A DNA stretch of 64,000 nt from Ruania alba (GCF_900105765.1 NZ_FNTX01000002.1:930001-994000), one strand, 5' to 3'. Shown: positions 25,830 through 33,944, counted from the stretch's first letter. The notes: a model not told the origin generated them from the letters alone. Numbers and translations: made by a program.

Positions 25830-28097
25830 GTGTCGGACCCTCTGAAGAACGCCCATGTCCTGGTGACGGGTGCCACTGGATTCGTTGGCCAGGCCGTGGT
25901 GGAGAAACTCCTCGCCGCCTACCCGACGACGCGGATCGCGCTGCTGGTGCGCCCGCGCGGTGCACTCACGGCACAGGACCGGGTGACCAAGCTGCTCAAG
26001 AAGCCCGTGTTCGGACCCTGGCGGGAGAGCCTGGGAGCTGAGGCCGCGGACGCCGAGGCGGCCCGCCGCATCACCGTGATCCCCGGTGACCTCGGCGATG
26101 TGCCCCCGCTGCCGAAGGACCTCACCCACGTGGTGCACTCCGCCTCCACGGTCTCCTTTGACCTGCCCATCGACGAGGCGTTCGCCGCCAACGTCGGTGG
26201 GCCGGTGAGCCTGTACGAGGCACTCGAGGCCACCGGCGCCGACCCGCACGTGGTGCACGTGTCCACCTGCTATGTGGCGGGGCTGCGCAAGGGGCTGGCC
26301 GAGGAACGCAGCCTGGACCACTCGGTGGACCGTGAAGTCGAGATGACCCGCGCGCTGCGCGCCCGCGAGTCCGCCGAGGCGGCCTCCCGCCGTCCGCAGG
26401 TGCTGGACAAGATCCTGGCTAAGGCGCGCGCCACGCACCGTCGCGCCGGTGCGCAGGCCGTGTCCCAGGCCGCTGAGGAAGCCCGCAAGGCATGGGTGAA
26501 CACTCAGCTGGTCAACGCCGGCCGCACTCGCGCCACCTCGGTGGGCTGGCCCGACGTGTACACCTTCACCAAGGCCCTCGGCGAACGGGTGGCTGAGGAC
26601 CTGTGGGCCGGTGGCGGGCACCGTCTGTCCATCGTGCGCCCCACCATCATCGAGAGCTCCTTGCAGCACCCGTTCCCGGGCTGGATCGACGGGTTCAAGG
26701 TGGCCGACCCGCTGATCGCCGCCTATGGGCGCGGCATGCTGCCGGAGTTCCCGGCGCTCGCGGACTCGGTCCTGGACGTCATCCCGGTGGACCACGTGGT
26801 GAACGCGATCCTCGCCGCGGCGGCGAGCCCGCCGGAGCCGAAGGACGCCGCCTACTACCAGGTGGCCTCCGGCAGCCGGAACCCGTTGCGGTTCGGCACC
26901 ATCCTGCGGCTGCTGCGCGGGTACTTCCAGGAGCACCCGCTCACTGACGACGACGGTTCCTTCGTGCAGGTGCCGAACTGGACGTTCCCGAACGGTCCCG
27001 CAGTGCAGCGGTCGCTGCGGCGACGTGAGGTGGCCGTGGACGTGGCCGACTCGCTGGTGGGCCGGCTCCCGGCGAACGACACCACCCGCGGCTGGATCTC
27101 CTCGGTGTACAAGGCGAAGCGGAACCTGGGCACGCTGCGCAAGTTCACCGACCTGTACCAGGCGTACACGCAGACCGAGGTGGTCTTCGACGACACCAAC
27201 ACGCACGCGTTGCACGAGGCGCTGCCTGCCGAGCGGCGTGACGAGCACGGGTTCGACGTCACCGCCATCGACTGGACGTACTACATGCAAGAAGTGCATG
27301 TACCGAAGGTGCCCGGGCTGATGCGTGCCCGTCGCCCGAAGTCCACGCCGAGCACCAGCGCGAAGTCGTTGCCGCAGCGCGAGGACGTGCTCGCCGTCTT
27401 CGACCTGCACGGCACGGTGGCCGCGGCCAGCCTGATCGAGCACTACGTCTGGGTGGAGCTGGCCGCCAAGGGTGTGGTGCCGGCGCTGAAGGGTCTTGGC
27501 GGGATGGTGGCCTCCTCGGGCACGTACCTGCAGGCCGAGTGGCGCGACCGTGGTGACTTCATCCGTTCCTTCATGCGCCGCTACGCCGGCGTGGACGAGG
27601 CGGAGCTGCGGGAGATCATCGCCACGAAGGTGACGCCGTCGCTGCGGGCCCGGCTGCTCGCCGAGGCCACCGAGCGGATCGCGCTGCACCGCGCCGCCGG
27701 GCACCGCACCGTGCTGGTGAGCGGTCAGATCGACGTCTTCGTGGAGCCGCTGGCGGACATGTTCGACGTGATCGTGGCCGGGGAGATGGAGAAGGACTCG
27801 GCCGGGAAGTGGACCGGTCACCTGGCTGCCTCCCCGCTGGTGGACGAGGCCCGCGCCTCGTGGCTGCGTCGGTACGCCCGCGAGGAGGGGATGGACCTCG
27901 CCGGCTCCTACGCCTACGGGGACACCTACGCCGATCGCCCGTGGCTGGAGGTGGTGGGTCAGGCGAACGTGGTGAACCCGGACGCCAGCCTGTACCGGTT
28001 CGCCCGGGAGAAGCGCTGGCCGGTGCACACGTGGACCACGACGGCGGAGGGTCGACTCTCCCCGGTGGTGCGGTCGGTCACGGGGGGCCGCCGATGA
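25830..28097 (+). CDS. fatty acyl-CoA reductase fused to a HAD-IB-like domain
   Basis: A 755-residue protein. Residues 1-330 form an extended SDR domain with T-G-A-T-G-F-V-G (13-20) and Y244-T-F-T-K248, followed by a FAR-C-like segment to about 500; together these match fatty acyl-CoA reductases, which make fatty alcohols with NADPH. Residues 515-740 form a HAD-IB domain with VLVSGQ and YGDTYADRPWL. Its motif I reads F-D525-L-H527-G-T, so the usual second Asp is His, and its phosphatase activity is doubtful. GTG 25830 follows TACAGT (25817-25822) by 7 nt, suggesting an internal leaderless promoter. The stop overlaps the SDR start (ATGA). Confidence 0.85.
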   Translation: MSDPLKNAHVLVTGATGFVGQAVVEKLLAAYPTTRIALLVRPRGALTAQDRVTKLLKKPVFGPWRESLGAEAADAEAARRITVIPGDLGDVPPLPKDLTHVVHSASTVSFDLPIDEAFAANVGGPVSLYEALEATGADPHVVHVSTCYVAGLRKGLAEERSLDHSVDREVEMTRALRARESAEAASRRPQVLDKILAKARATHRRAGAQAVSQAAEEARKAWVNTQLVNAGRTRATSVGWPDVYTFTKALGERVAEDLWAGGGHRLSIVRPTIIESSLQHPFPGWIDGFKVADPLIAAYGRGMLPEFPALADSVLDVIPVDHVVNAILAAAASPPEPKDAAYYQVASGSRNPLRFGTILRLLRGYFQEHPLTDDDGSFVQVPNWTFPNGPAVQRSLRRREVAVDVADSLVGRLPANDTTRGWISSVYKAKRNLGTLRKFTDLYQAYTQTEVVFDDTNTHALHEALPAERRDEHGFDVTAIDWTYYMQEVHVPKVPGLMRARRPKSTPSTSAKSLPQREDVLAVFDLHGTVAAASLIEHYVWVELAAKGVVPALKGLGGMVASSGTYLQAEWRDRGDFIRSFMRRYAGVDEAELREIIATKVTPSLRARLLAEATERIALHRAAGHRTVLVSGQIDVFVEPLADMFDVIVAGEMEKDSAGKWTGHLAASPLVDEARASWLRRYAREEGMDLAGSYAYGDTYADRPWLEVVGQANVVNPDASLYRFAREKRWPVHTWTTTAEGRLSPVVRSVTGGRR

Positions 28098-28897
28098 AGG
28101 GCAGCACCCACACCACCCCGGTCCCGATCACCGGGACCGCGCTGATCACCGGGGGTACTTCGGGGATCGGGCTCGCCTTCGCGCGGGCGCTCGCCGCCCG
28201 CGGGTGCGACCTGGTGCTGGTGGCCCGCAACCGGCAGCGCCTGGACGAACGCGCCGAGGAGTTGCGCGCCGCGCACGGGATCGCCGTGCACACGATCGTG
28301 GCGGACCTGTCCGTGCGGTCGGACGTGGACGTCGTCGCACGCCGGCTCGAGGACGAGTCGGCGCCGGTGGACATCTTCGTCAACAACGCCGGGAGCGGTC
28401 TGCACGCACCGCTGACCCTGCGGGACGTGACCGTGCACGAGCAGGCGATCGACGTGATGCTTCGGGCGGTCCTGGTGCTCGGCGGGGCGGCCGGGCGGGC
28501 GATGGAGGAGCGCGGCACCGGCATCATCGTCAACGTCGCCTCGGTGGCGAGCCAGGTGGCGATGGGCAACTACTCCGCGATCAAGGCATGGGTGGCGACC
28601 TGGTCGGAGAGCCTGAGCCTGGAGCTAGAGGGCACCGGGGTGCAGGTGCTCACTCTGATGCCGGGGTGGGTGCGGACCGAGTTCCACGAGCGGGCCAAGA
28701 TCAAGACCTCCGCGATCCCGGAGTTCCTGTGGCTGAACGCGGACCGGTTGGTGGCTGATTGCCTGGCCGACCTGGAGCGTGGCCGCACCTGGTCGGTACC
28801 ATCCAAACGGTTCAAGGTTCTCTCCTGGTGTGCCGACCACTTCCCGCGGGCCGTGGTGCGACGCGCGACAGCGGGGATCAGGAAGGGGCGCGGATGA
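28094..28897 (+). CDS. classical SDR, candidate acyl/alkyl-DHAP reductase
   Basis: A 267-residue short-chain dehydrogenase with T-G-G-T-S-G-I-G, NNAG and the catalytic S (NVASVAS) and Y-S-A-I-K. The C-terminal part resembles membrane-associated SDRs acting on lipids (VQVLTLMPGWVRTEFHERA). Placed between a fatty acyl reductase and an AGPS, the likely reaction is NADPH reduction of 1-acyl/alkyl-dihydroxyacetone phosphate, the role of DHRS7B/Ayr1 in eukaryotes (inference from context). ATG 28094 overlaps the upstream stop as ATGA. Confidence 0.78.
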   Translation: MKGSTHTTPVPITGTALITGGTSGIGLAFARALAARGCDLVLVARNRQRLDERAEELRAAHGIAVHTIVADLSVRSDVDVVARRLEDESAPVDIFVNNAGSGLHAPLTLRDVTVHEQAIDVMLRAVLVLGGAAGRAMEERGTGIIVNVASVASQVAMGNYSAIKAWVATWSESLSLELEGTGVQVLTLMPGWVRTEFHERAKIKTSAIPEFLWLNADRLVADCLADLERGRTWSVPSKRFKVLSWCADHFPRAVVRRATAGIRKGRG

Positions 28898-29073
28898 GTA
28901 CGAGGAGCCCCCGCGTAGCTGGCGCGAGGAACGAGTGGCGGCGGAGCGAGGCACCGCAGTGCTCAGACCGGGCGGAAGAGTTGAGTACGAGGAGCCCCCG
29001 CGTAGCTGGCGCGAGGAACGAGTGGCGGCGGAGCGAGGCACCGCAGTGCTCAGACCAGAGGGGGAACGGATGA
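28894..29073 (+). CDS. possible 59-residue coupled peptide made of two tandem repeats
   Basis: ATG 28894 overlaps the SDR stop (ATGA) and has GGAAGG at 28881-28886. The frame crosses both copies of the 75-bp repeat and ends at TGA 29071-29073, which overlaps the acyltransferase ATG (ATGA). The two 29-residue units read STRSPRVAGARNEWRRSEAPQCSD. It matches the smaller peptide at 24884-25000. Whether the peptide is functional, or only keeps ribosomes moving to the next gene, cannot be told. Confidence 0.38.
   Translation: MSTRSPRVAGARNEWRRSEAPQCSDRAEELSTRSPRVAGARNEWRRSEAPQCSDQRGNG
28895..28969. repeat. 75-bp operon-junction repeat, copy A
   Basis: Identical base for base to copy B at 28982-29056, with a period of 87 bp. 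It starts exactly with the TGA stop codon of the SDR gene, as the diverged copy at 24885 starts with the stop of the desaturase-like gene. Confidence 0.92.
28982..29056. repeat. 75-bp operon-junction repeat, copy B
   Basis: A tandem duplicate of copy A, without a base change, 13 nt upstream of the acyltransferase start. The perfect identity indicates a recent duplication or active homogenisation. Confidence 0.92.
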
Positions 29074-29825
29074 GCAAGACCTCCCGCTACCACTCGCCCC
29101 TGCACCGCTGGGCGCGGTACTTCGCGCAGCGGCTGATCCTGCGGTCGGTGATCTTCTCGAACGTGCGCGTCACCGTGGAGGGGGAGCGGCACGTGGCCGA
29201 CCTGGACGGTCCGTTCATCGTGGTGGCGAACCACTCCAGCCACCTGGACGCCCCGCTGTGCATCACTGCGTTGCCGTACTCGGTGACCAAGAACGTCGCC
29301 ACCGCGGTGGCGGCCGACTACTTCTACTCCTCCACGTGGCGCAGCATGCTGACGTCGCTGTTCTTCAACTCCTACCCGGTGGAGCGCGGCAAGTCGCGAG
29401 GCAAGTCGGCCGGCTTGTCGGTGACGCTGCTGCGGCAGGGGGTGCCGCTGCTGATCTTCCCGGAGGGCACACGTTCGCGGACCGGGGAGATGGCCGACTT
29501 CACCCCGGGCGCCGCCGCGCTGGGACGTGCGTTGCGGGTGCCGATCGTGCCGGTGGCGCTGGTGGGGGCGCACGATGCGATGCCGCCGGGGACGTTCTGG
29601 CCCAAGTCGGGGCGGATGCCGGTGAAGGTGCTGATCGGTAAGCCCGTGCGGGTGCGCCCGCGGGAGGCGCTGGCCGATCTGAACGCTCGCTTGACGGCGC
29701 GGGTACGTGCCATGCACACGATGCAGACGTCGTACGTGCTGGTGACCGAGGACGACCGCGCCGAGTCCGGAGAGACCGGCCGGGCGGAGAACGACATGCC
29801 GGATGCGCAGGAAGGGATCTCATGA
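29070..29825 (+). CDS. PlsC-type 1-acylglycerol/DHAP acyltransferase
   Basis: A 251-residue membrane-associated acyltransferase with the catalytic N-H-S-S-H-L-D (H-x4-D) motif, a VERG-like block (FNSYPVERG) and F-P-E-G-T-R-S. In this operon it is the candidate for acylating dihydroxyacetone phosphate (GNPAT role) or lyso-ether lipid. ATG 29070 has GAGGGGG upstream and overlaps the end of the small peptide frame. An acidic tail of about 30 residues follows the domain. Its stop overlaps the AGPS start (ATGA). Confidence 0.87.
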   Translation: MSKTSRYHSPLHRWARYFAQRLILRSVIFSNVRVTVEGERHVADLDGPFIVVANHSSHLDAPLCITALPYSVTKNVATAVAADYFYSSTWRSMLTSLFFNSYPVERGKSRGKSAGLSVTLLRQGVPLLIFPEGTRSRTGEMADFTPGAAALGRALRVPIVPVALVGAHDAMPPGTFWPKSGRMPVKVLIGKPVRVRPREALADLNARLTARVRAMHTMQTSYVLVTEDDRAESGETGRAENDMPDAQEGIS

Positions 29826-31504
29826 CCGACGTCGTGCACCAGAAGTGGTGGGGTTGGGGTGTCGAAGGGGTGGCCTTCAACCCTGACGACAAGCCTGGCT
29901 TTGCCCCGTTCGTGCACGATGTGCTCGGGATCGACGTGTCCGGACCGGCCGGGAGCCCGCCGGCGTTCGAGGAGCTAGACGTGCCCGCGTCCCGGCTGCC
30001 CGACGACCTCGGCGGCAGCCTGCGCCGGATCGTCGGTGACCACCACATCACCACCGACGACATGGACCGGGTGGTGCACACCTACGGCAAGGGCCTGCGG
30101 GACCTGGTGCGGGTCCGCGCCGGTGACCTGCCGCGGTTGCCGGACGTCGTGGTCTACCCGGCCAACGAGGCTGAGGTGCAGCAGATCGTCGATCAGGTGG
30201 TCGCAGCCGACGGTGTGCTGATCCCGTTCGGCGGCGGGTCCAACATCTCCGGCTCGCTGACCCCGCAGGCGGGGGAGGACCGCCCGGTCGTCTCGCTCGA
30301 CCTGGGCCGGCTGAACCGGGTACTCGAGATCGACTCCGATGCCGGTCTGGCGCGGGTGCAGGCCGGTGGCCTGGGCCCGGACCTGGAGGCCCAGCTCACC
30401 GAGCAGGGCTGGACCATGGGACACCAGCCGGACTCGTTCAAGCACTCCACCCTGGGCGGGTGGATCGCGACCCGCTCCTCGGGCATGCAGTCCGACAAGT
30501 ATGGAGATATCGCCGACATCACGCGCGGGATGCGGGTGGTGCTGCCGGGCAAGGTGGTCGAGCTGCGGCCGTTGCCGAGCACCTCCACCGGTCCGAGCGT
30601 GCGGGAGATGATCCTCGGCTCCGAGGGGCGCCTCGGCGTGATCACCGAGGCGTGGGTGCACGTGCACCGTTTGCCGGAGAACCGCGAGGTGATCGCCTAC
30701 CTGTTCCCGAACTGGGCGGCGGGGATCGCCGCCATGCAGGAGATCTCGGTCTCCGACGCCACGCCGAGCATCACGCGCGTCTCGGACGCGAACGAGACGG
30801 CGTTCTCCCTGGCCACCCGCAAGGAGTCCAAGGGCCTGTCGTCCAAGGTAGGCGAGGGGCTCTTCGAGCTGCTCCGCCGCCGGGGCTGGGACCTGAACAA
30901 GGTCTGCATCTCCTACATCGGCTACGAGGGCGGGTCCGCGAAGGTCCGGGCCGACAAGTCCGAGGTGGGCCGGATCGTGGGCCGTCACGGCGGCATCAAG
31001 CTGGGCAAGGGCCCGGGCTCGATGTACGACCAGAAGAAGTTCGACACCCCGTACCTGCGCGACTTCCTGCTCGACCGGGGGGCACTCGGGGACGTCTCCG
31101 AGACGGCGACCCCGTGGTCCCGCCTGGGCGAGGTATACGTGGCGACGGTGCGGGCCGCGCGGAAGGCGTTCGCCGAGCTGGACGTGCAGGGCTTCATCAT
31201 GTGCCACCTCTCGCACTCGTATCACTCGGGGGCGTGCCTGTACTTCACCTTCGCGTTCCCGCCGCGCGAGGACTCCCCGCAGCTGGAGCAGTACGACGTG
31301 GTCAAGTCCGCGATCCAGCAGTCCTTCATCGACCACGGCGGCACGCTCTCCCACCACCACGGCGTCGGTACCGACCACGCCCCGTGGATGGAGCAGGACA
31401 TCTCGCCGGCCGGTGTGGACCTGATGGTGGGGCTGCTGCAGTCCGCCGACCCGGGCCGGCACCTCAACCCGGGCACCCTGCTCCCGCCCGACCGGGAGTG
31501 GTAA
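29822..31504 (+). CDS. alkyldihydroxyacetonephosphate synthase (AGPS) homologue
   Basis: A 560-residue FAD-dependent protein of the VAO/FAD_binding_4 family. It shows the AGPS landmarks in order: N-terminal K-W-W-G-W-G, F-G-G-G-S-N-I-S-G, the T-M-G-H-Q-P-D-S-F-K-H-S-T-L-G-G-W block, GSEGRLGVITEA, the SYHSGACLYFTFAF block holding the catalytic Tyr region, and L-S-H-H-H-G-V-G with the active-site His triplet. AGPS swaps the acyl chain of acyl-DHAP for a fatty alcohol, forming the ether bond. The fatty alcohol would come from the reductase two genes upstream. No peroxisomal-type targeting is expected. It ends the operon. Confidence 0.88.
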   Translation: MTDVVHQKWWGWGVEGVAFNPDDKPGFAPFVHDVLGIDVSGPAGSPPAFEELDVPASRLPDDLGGSLRRIVGDHHITTDDMDRVVHTYGKGLRDLVRVRAGDLPRLPDVVVYPANEAEVQQIVDQVVAADGVLIPFGGGSNISGSLTPQAGEDRPVVSLDLGRLNRVLEIDSDAGLARVQAGGLGPDLEAQLTEQGWTMGHQPDSFKHSTLGGWIATRSSGMQSDKYGDIADITRGMRVVLPGKVVELRPLPSTSTGPSVREMILGSEGRLGVITEAWVHVHRLPENREVIAYLFPNWAAGIAAMQEISVSDATPSITRVSDANETAFSLATRKESKGLSSKVGEGLFELLRRRGWDLNKVCISYIGYEGGSAKVRADKSEVGRIVGRHGGIKLGKGPGSMYDQKKFDTPYLRDFLLDRGALGDVSETATPWSRLGEVYVATVRAARKAFAELDVQGFIMCHLSHSYHSGACLYFTFAFPPREDSPQLEQYDVVKSAIQQSFIDHGGTLSHHHGVGTDHAPWMEQDISPAGVDLMVGLLQSADPGRHLNPGTLLPPDREW

Positions 31505-31516
31505 CCCGACCCCCTC

Positions 31517-31575
31517 GCCGAACGCAACGTTCTGCGGTGTTCTTCGCGTAGACGCCGCACAACGTTGCGTTCGGC
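31517..31575. repeat. 59-bp hairpin repeat (family A), bidirectional terminator candidate
   Basis: GCCGAACGCAACGTT (31517-31531) and its exact complement at 31561-31575 enclose an inner TGCGG/CCGCA stem around TTCTTCGCGTAGACG. It separates the converging AGPS and response-regulator genes. The core and the GCAAC arms recur at 33855-33903. Confidence 0.72.
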
Positions 31576-31593
31576 AGCGCGTGTGGCGGAGGG

Positions 31594-32247
31594 TCAGTCG
31601 ACCAGGCCGGACTGGTAGGCGAACACCACGAGCTGCGCCCGGTCGCGGGCGGCGAGCTTGATCATTGCCCGGCTCACGTGGGTGCGCGCCGTGGCCGGGC
31701 TGAGCACGAGCTCCTCGGCGATCTCGGCGTTCGAGAGCCCGCGCCCGACCAGCGCCACCACCTCCCGCTCGCGGCTGGTGAGGTCGTCGATCCGCGGGTG
31801 CGGGGCGAGCGGCCGCGCCCGGGTGGAGAGCAGCTCGCGCACGACCCGCCGGGTCACCGACGGTGCGAGCAGGGCCTGCCCCTCGTGCACCAGCCGGATC
31901 GCGTGCAGGATCTCCTCGGCGCCCGCGTCCTTGAGCAGGAACCCGCCGGCCCCGGCGCGCAGCGCCTCGAGCACGTACTCGTCAGTCTCGAAGGTGGTCA
32001 GCACGATCACCCGGGTGGCGCTCAGCGTCGGGTCCGCGCCGATCCGCCGGGTCGCCTCCAGGCCGTCGACTCCGGGCATCCGGATGTCCATCAGCACCAC
32101 GTCCGGACGCGCTCGCCGCGCCACGGCCACGGCGTCCAGACCATCTGCAGCCTCGCCGGCGACCTCGAAGTCGTCCTCGTCCTCCAGCAGGGCGGTCAGG
32201 CCACGACGCACCAGGTCCTGGTCGTCGACGACGAGTACCGAGATCAT
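31594..32247 (-). CDS. NarL/LuxR-family response regulator
   Basis: A 217-residue regulator with a receiver domain (D8, D9, phospho-acceptor D54 in V-L-M-D-I-R-M-P) and a C-terminal LuxR helix-turn-helix (LTSREREVVALVGRGLSNAEIAEELVLSPATARTHV). It is the partner of the kinase whose stop overlaps its ATG (ATGA). Inverted repeats before the divergent SHOCT gene are candidate targets. Confidence 0.92.
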   Translation of the reverse strand: MISVLVVDDQDLVRRGLTALLEDEDDFEVAGEAADGLDAVAVARRARPDVVLMDIRMPGVDGLEATRRIGADPTLSATRVIVLTTFETDEYVLEALRAGAGGFLLKDAGAEEILHAIRLVHEGQALLAPSVTRRVVRELLSTRARPLAPHPRIDDLTSREREVVALVGRGLSNAEIAEELVLSPATARTHVSRAMIKLAARDRAQLVVFAYQSGLVD

Positions 32248-33368
32248 GGCGCCTCCGGGGTCGGGATCGTGGCGACGAGCCAGAATCTACCGTCGGCCAC
32301 GCTGGTCGTCAGTGTGCCGTCCACGGCTGCCAGCCGGTCCTGCATGCCCGGCAGGCCCATCCCGGTGCGCTCGGTCCCGTCGTCGGAGTCCGGCCCGACG
32401 GCGTTGCTCACCGTCAGCCGGACGGCACCCTCGGTCTGCGCGAGGGTCACATCCACCTCTCCGGTTCCGTGCCGCACGGCATTCGTGAGCGCCTCCTGCG
32501 CCACCCGGTAGGCGGCCAGGTCCGCTGCGCCGGGCAGAGCGGCCGGCGCCTTCTCCACGTGCAGGCGCACCGGCCGTGTCGGTGTACTGATCCGCTCCAC
32601 CAGGTCCGCGAGACCGTCCAGCCCAGGGGACGGCGCCAGGGACGTGCCAGGAGTCGTCGGCATCCCGGCCAGCACCGAGCGCAGCTCGTCGAGCGCGGCC
32701 GAGCTCGTCGTCTCGATCGCGCTCAGCGCTTCCTGGACCCGTGCGCGCCCGCGCTCGTCGTCCCGGCCAGCGGCTCGCAGCGCCACCGAGGCCTGCAGGT
32801 TGATGGCCGCCAGCCCGTGGCCGACCACGTCGTGCACGTCCCGGGAGAGGCGGAGGCGTTCGGTGTCCACCAGGGCCTGCACCTCGGCCGCCCGGTCCCG
32901 CTGCACGGCGCGCCCACGCTGGCGGACCGCCACGCCGATCGCCAGCCATAGGGCGGTCCACGCCCCGAGGAATCCGAGGCCGGAGAGTGAGGGCGTCACA
33001 CTGTCGCGCACCAGCGCGCTGCTCGCGAGCACCAGCAGCCCTCCCGCGGCGGCGATCGCCGCGATCCGCAGTCGGCAGTGCCGACCCACGGAGTAGATGC
33101 CCAGGAAGAACGCGGCCAGGATGGGTCCGATGTGATACCCGACCGCCAGGTAGCCGGCCACCGCGACGCTCGTGACCGCGAGGGTGAGGACCGGCCGGCG
33201 CCGACGCAGCAGCAGCACGGCGGCAGCGACGATGATCAGAGCGATGCCGCCGGCGTCGAGATCGCGGCTCCCGGGGGAGTAGCGCTGGGCCATCAGCGTC
33301 AGCGGACCGATCGCGCCCACGCCCAGGGCGGCCGGCACGATCTCGCGCGCACGCCACCGTTCTCGCAT
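32244..33368 (-). CDS. NarL-type sensor histidine kinase
   Basis: A 374-residue membrane kinase with about five hydrophobic helices in residues 8-150 and almost no extracellular domain, then a HisKA_3 dimerisation region with H179 in R-D-V-H-D-V-V-G-H-G, and an ATPase domain (EALTNAVRHG, GMGLPGMQDRL). Kinases of this type sense within the membrane, often envelope stress. ATG 33368 is chosen since the hydrophobic domain starts right after it. Confidence 0.9.
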   Translation of the reverse strand: MRERWRAREIVPAALGVGAIGPLTLMAQRYSPGSRDLDAGGIALIIVAAAVLLLRRRRPVLTLAVTSVAVAGYLAVGYHIGPILAAFFLGIYSVGRHCRLRIAAIAAAGGLLVLASSALVRDSVTPSLSGLGFLGAWTALWLAIGVAVRQRGRAVQRDRAAEVQALVDTERLRLSRDVHDVVGHGLAAINLQASVALRAAGRDDERGRARVQEALSAIETTSSAALDELRSVLAGMPTTPGTSLAPSPGLDGLADLVERISTPTRPVRLHVEKAPAALPGAADLAAYRVAQEALTNAVRHGTGEVDVTLAQTEGAVRLTVSNAVGPDSDDGTERTGMGLPGMQDRLAAVDGTLTTSVADGRFWLVATIPTPEAP

Positions 33369-33423
33369 GCGCCCATCCTCACCCCGATCACCGGCGCCTG
33401 CCTCCGCTCCCCGTCGCATCCTC

Positions 33424-33499
33424 GGCTACGTCCGGTGTCGTAGTCCGGGCGCCACCGAACGGGGTGGCCCACCGCTCGGCTACGCACGAGGGCGTAGCC
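33424..33499. promoter_or_regulatory. two related inverted repeats, candidate response-regulator sites
   Basis: GGCTACG (33424-33430)/CGTAGTCC (33439-33446) and GGCTACGC (33478-33485)/GCGTAGCC (33492-33499) are similar inverted repeats with 8-nt and 6-nt spacers, in the divergent gap between the kinase and the SHOCT gene. Repeated sites of this kind fit binding by the dimeric NarL-type regulator encoded next to them. No promoter hexamers were assigned. Confidence 0.4.
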
Positions 33500-33583
33500 A
33501 CAGTCACGTCCCGGAGCGGACGCCGTCGGCTCGCCGGCGGAGAAGCCTGGAGGACGTCCCACCACCGAACAAGGAGGCCCCTC

Positions 33584-33844
33584 ATGGAGCTCATCGGACA
33601 CGTCTTCGCAGACGGACCCTGGCACGGCGGCTACGGCCCGCCGTTCCCTTTCTTCCTCATTCCGCTGTTCTGGCTCGTCGTCATCGGCGGGATCGCGACC
33701 GCCGTCATCCTGAGCCGGCGCAAGCACATGCGCACCGCCGGCGCCCGCGCCGGCGAACGGGTACTCGCCGAGCGATTCGCCCAGGGCGAGATCGACGCCA
33801 CCGAGTACCGCCGGATGCTCGCCGAGCTGCGCGAGCGCACCTAA
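33584..33844 (+). CDS. small SHOCT-domain membrane protein
   Basis: An 86-residue protein with a Gly/Pro-rich N-terminus, one transmembrane helix (about residues 23-43) and a C-terminal SHOCT helix pair (AERFAQGEIDATEYRRMLAELRER). Such proteins are common next to envelope-stress two-component systems. ATG 33584 has a strong AAGGAGG (33571-33577). It diverges from the kinase gene and is a likely target of that system. Confidence 0.82.
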   Translation: MELIGHVFADGPWHGGYGPPFPFFLIPLFWLVVIGGIATAVILSRRKHMRTAGARAGERVLAERFAQGEIDATEYRRMLAELRERT

Positions 33845-33854
33845 CCCCGGCCGG

Positions 33855-33903
33855 GCGCAACCTTGTGCGGCGTTCTTCGCGTAGACGCCGCACCAGGTTG
33901 CGC
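33855..33903. repeat. 49-bp hairpin repeat (family A), second copy
   Basis: GCGCAACCT (33855-33863) pairs with AGGTTGCGC (33895-33903), around the core TGCGGCG...CGCCGCA with the same TTCTTCGCGTAGACG centre as the copy at 31517-31575. It follows the SHOCT stop codon by 10 nt, a terminator-like position, but has no T-tract. Confidence 0.7.
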
Positions 33904-33944
33904 TCGGCGAGCAGGAAGGCCTTGCCCACGACGGCGGATTGCCC

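Noticed and set aside
25776-28028. 750-codon open frame on the minus strand opposite the acyl reductase gene
   Set aside because: It mirrors the codon periodicity of the plus-strand gene in GC-rich DNA, has low-complexity His/Arg/Val composition and no domain. The same holds for the long antisense frames at 68-1870, 6343-8514, 29975-31462, 38586-40844 and 40892-42346.
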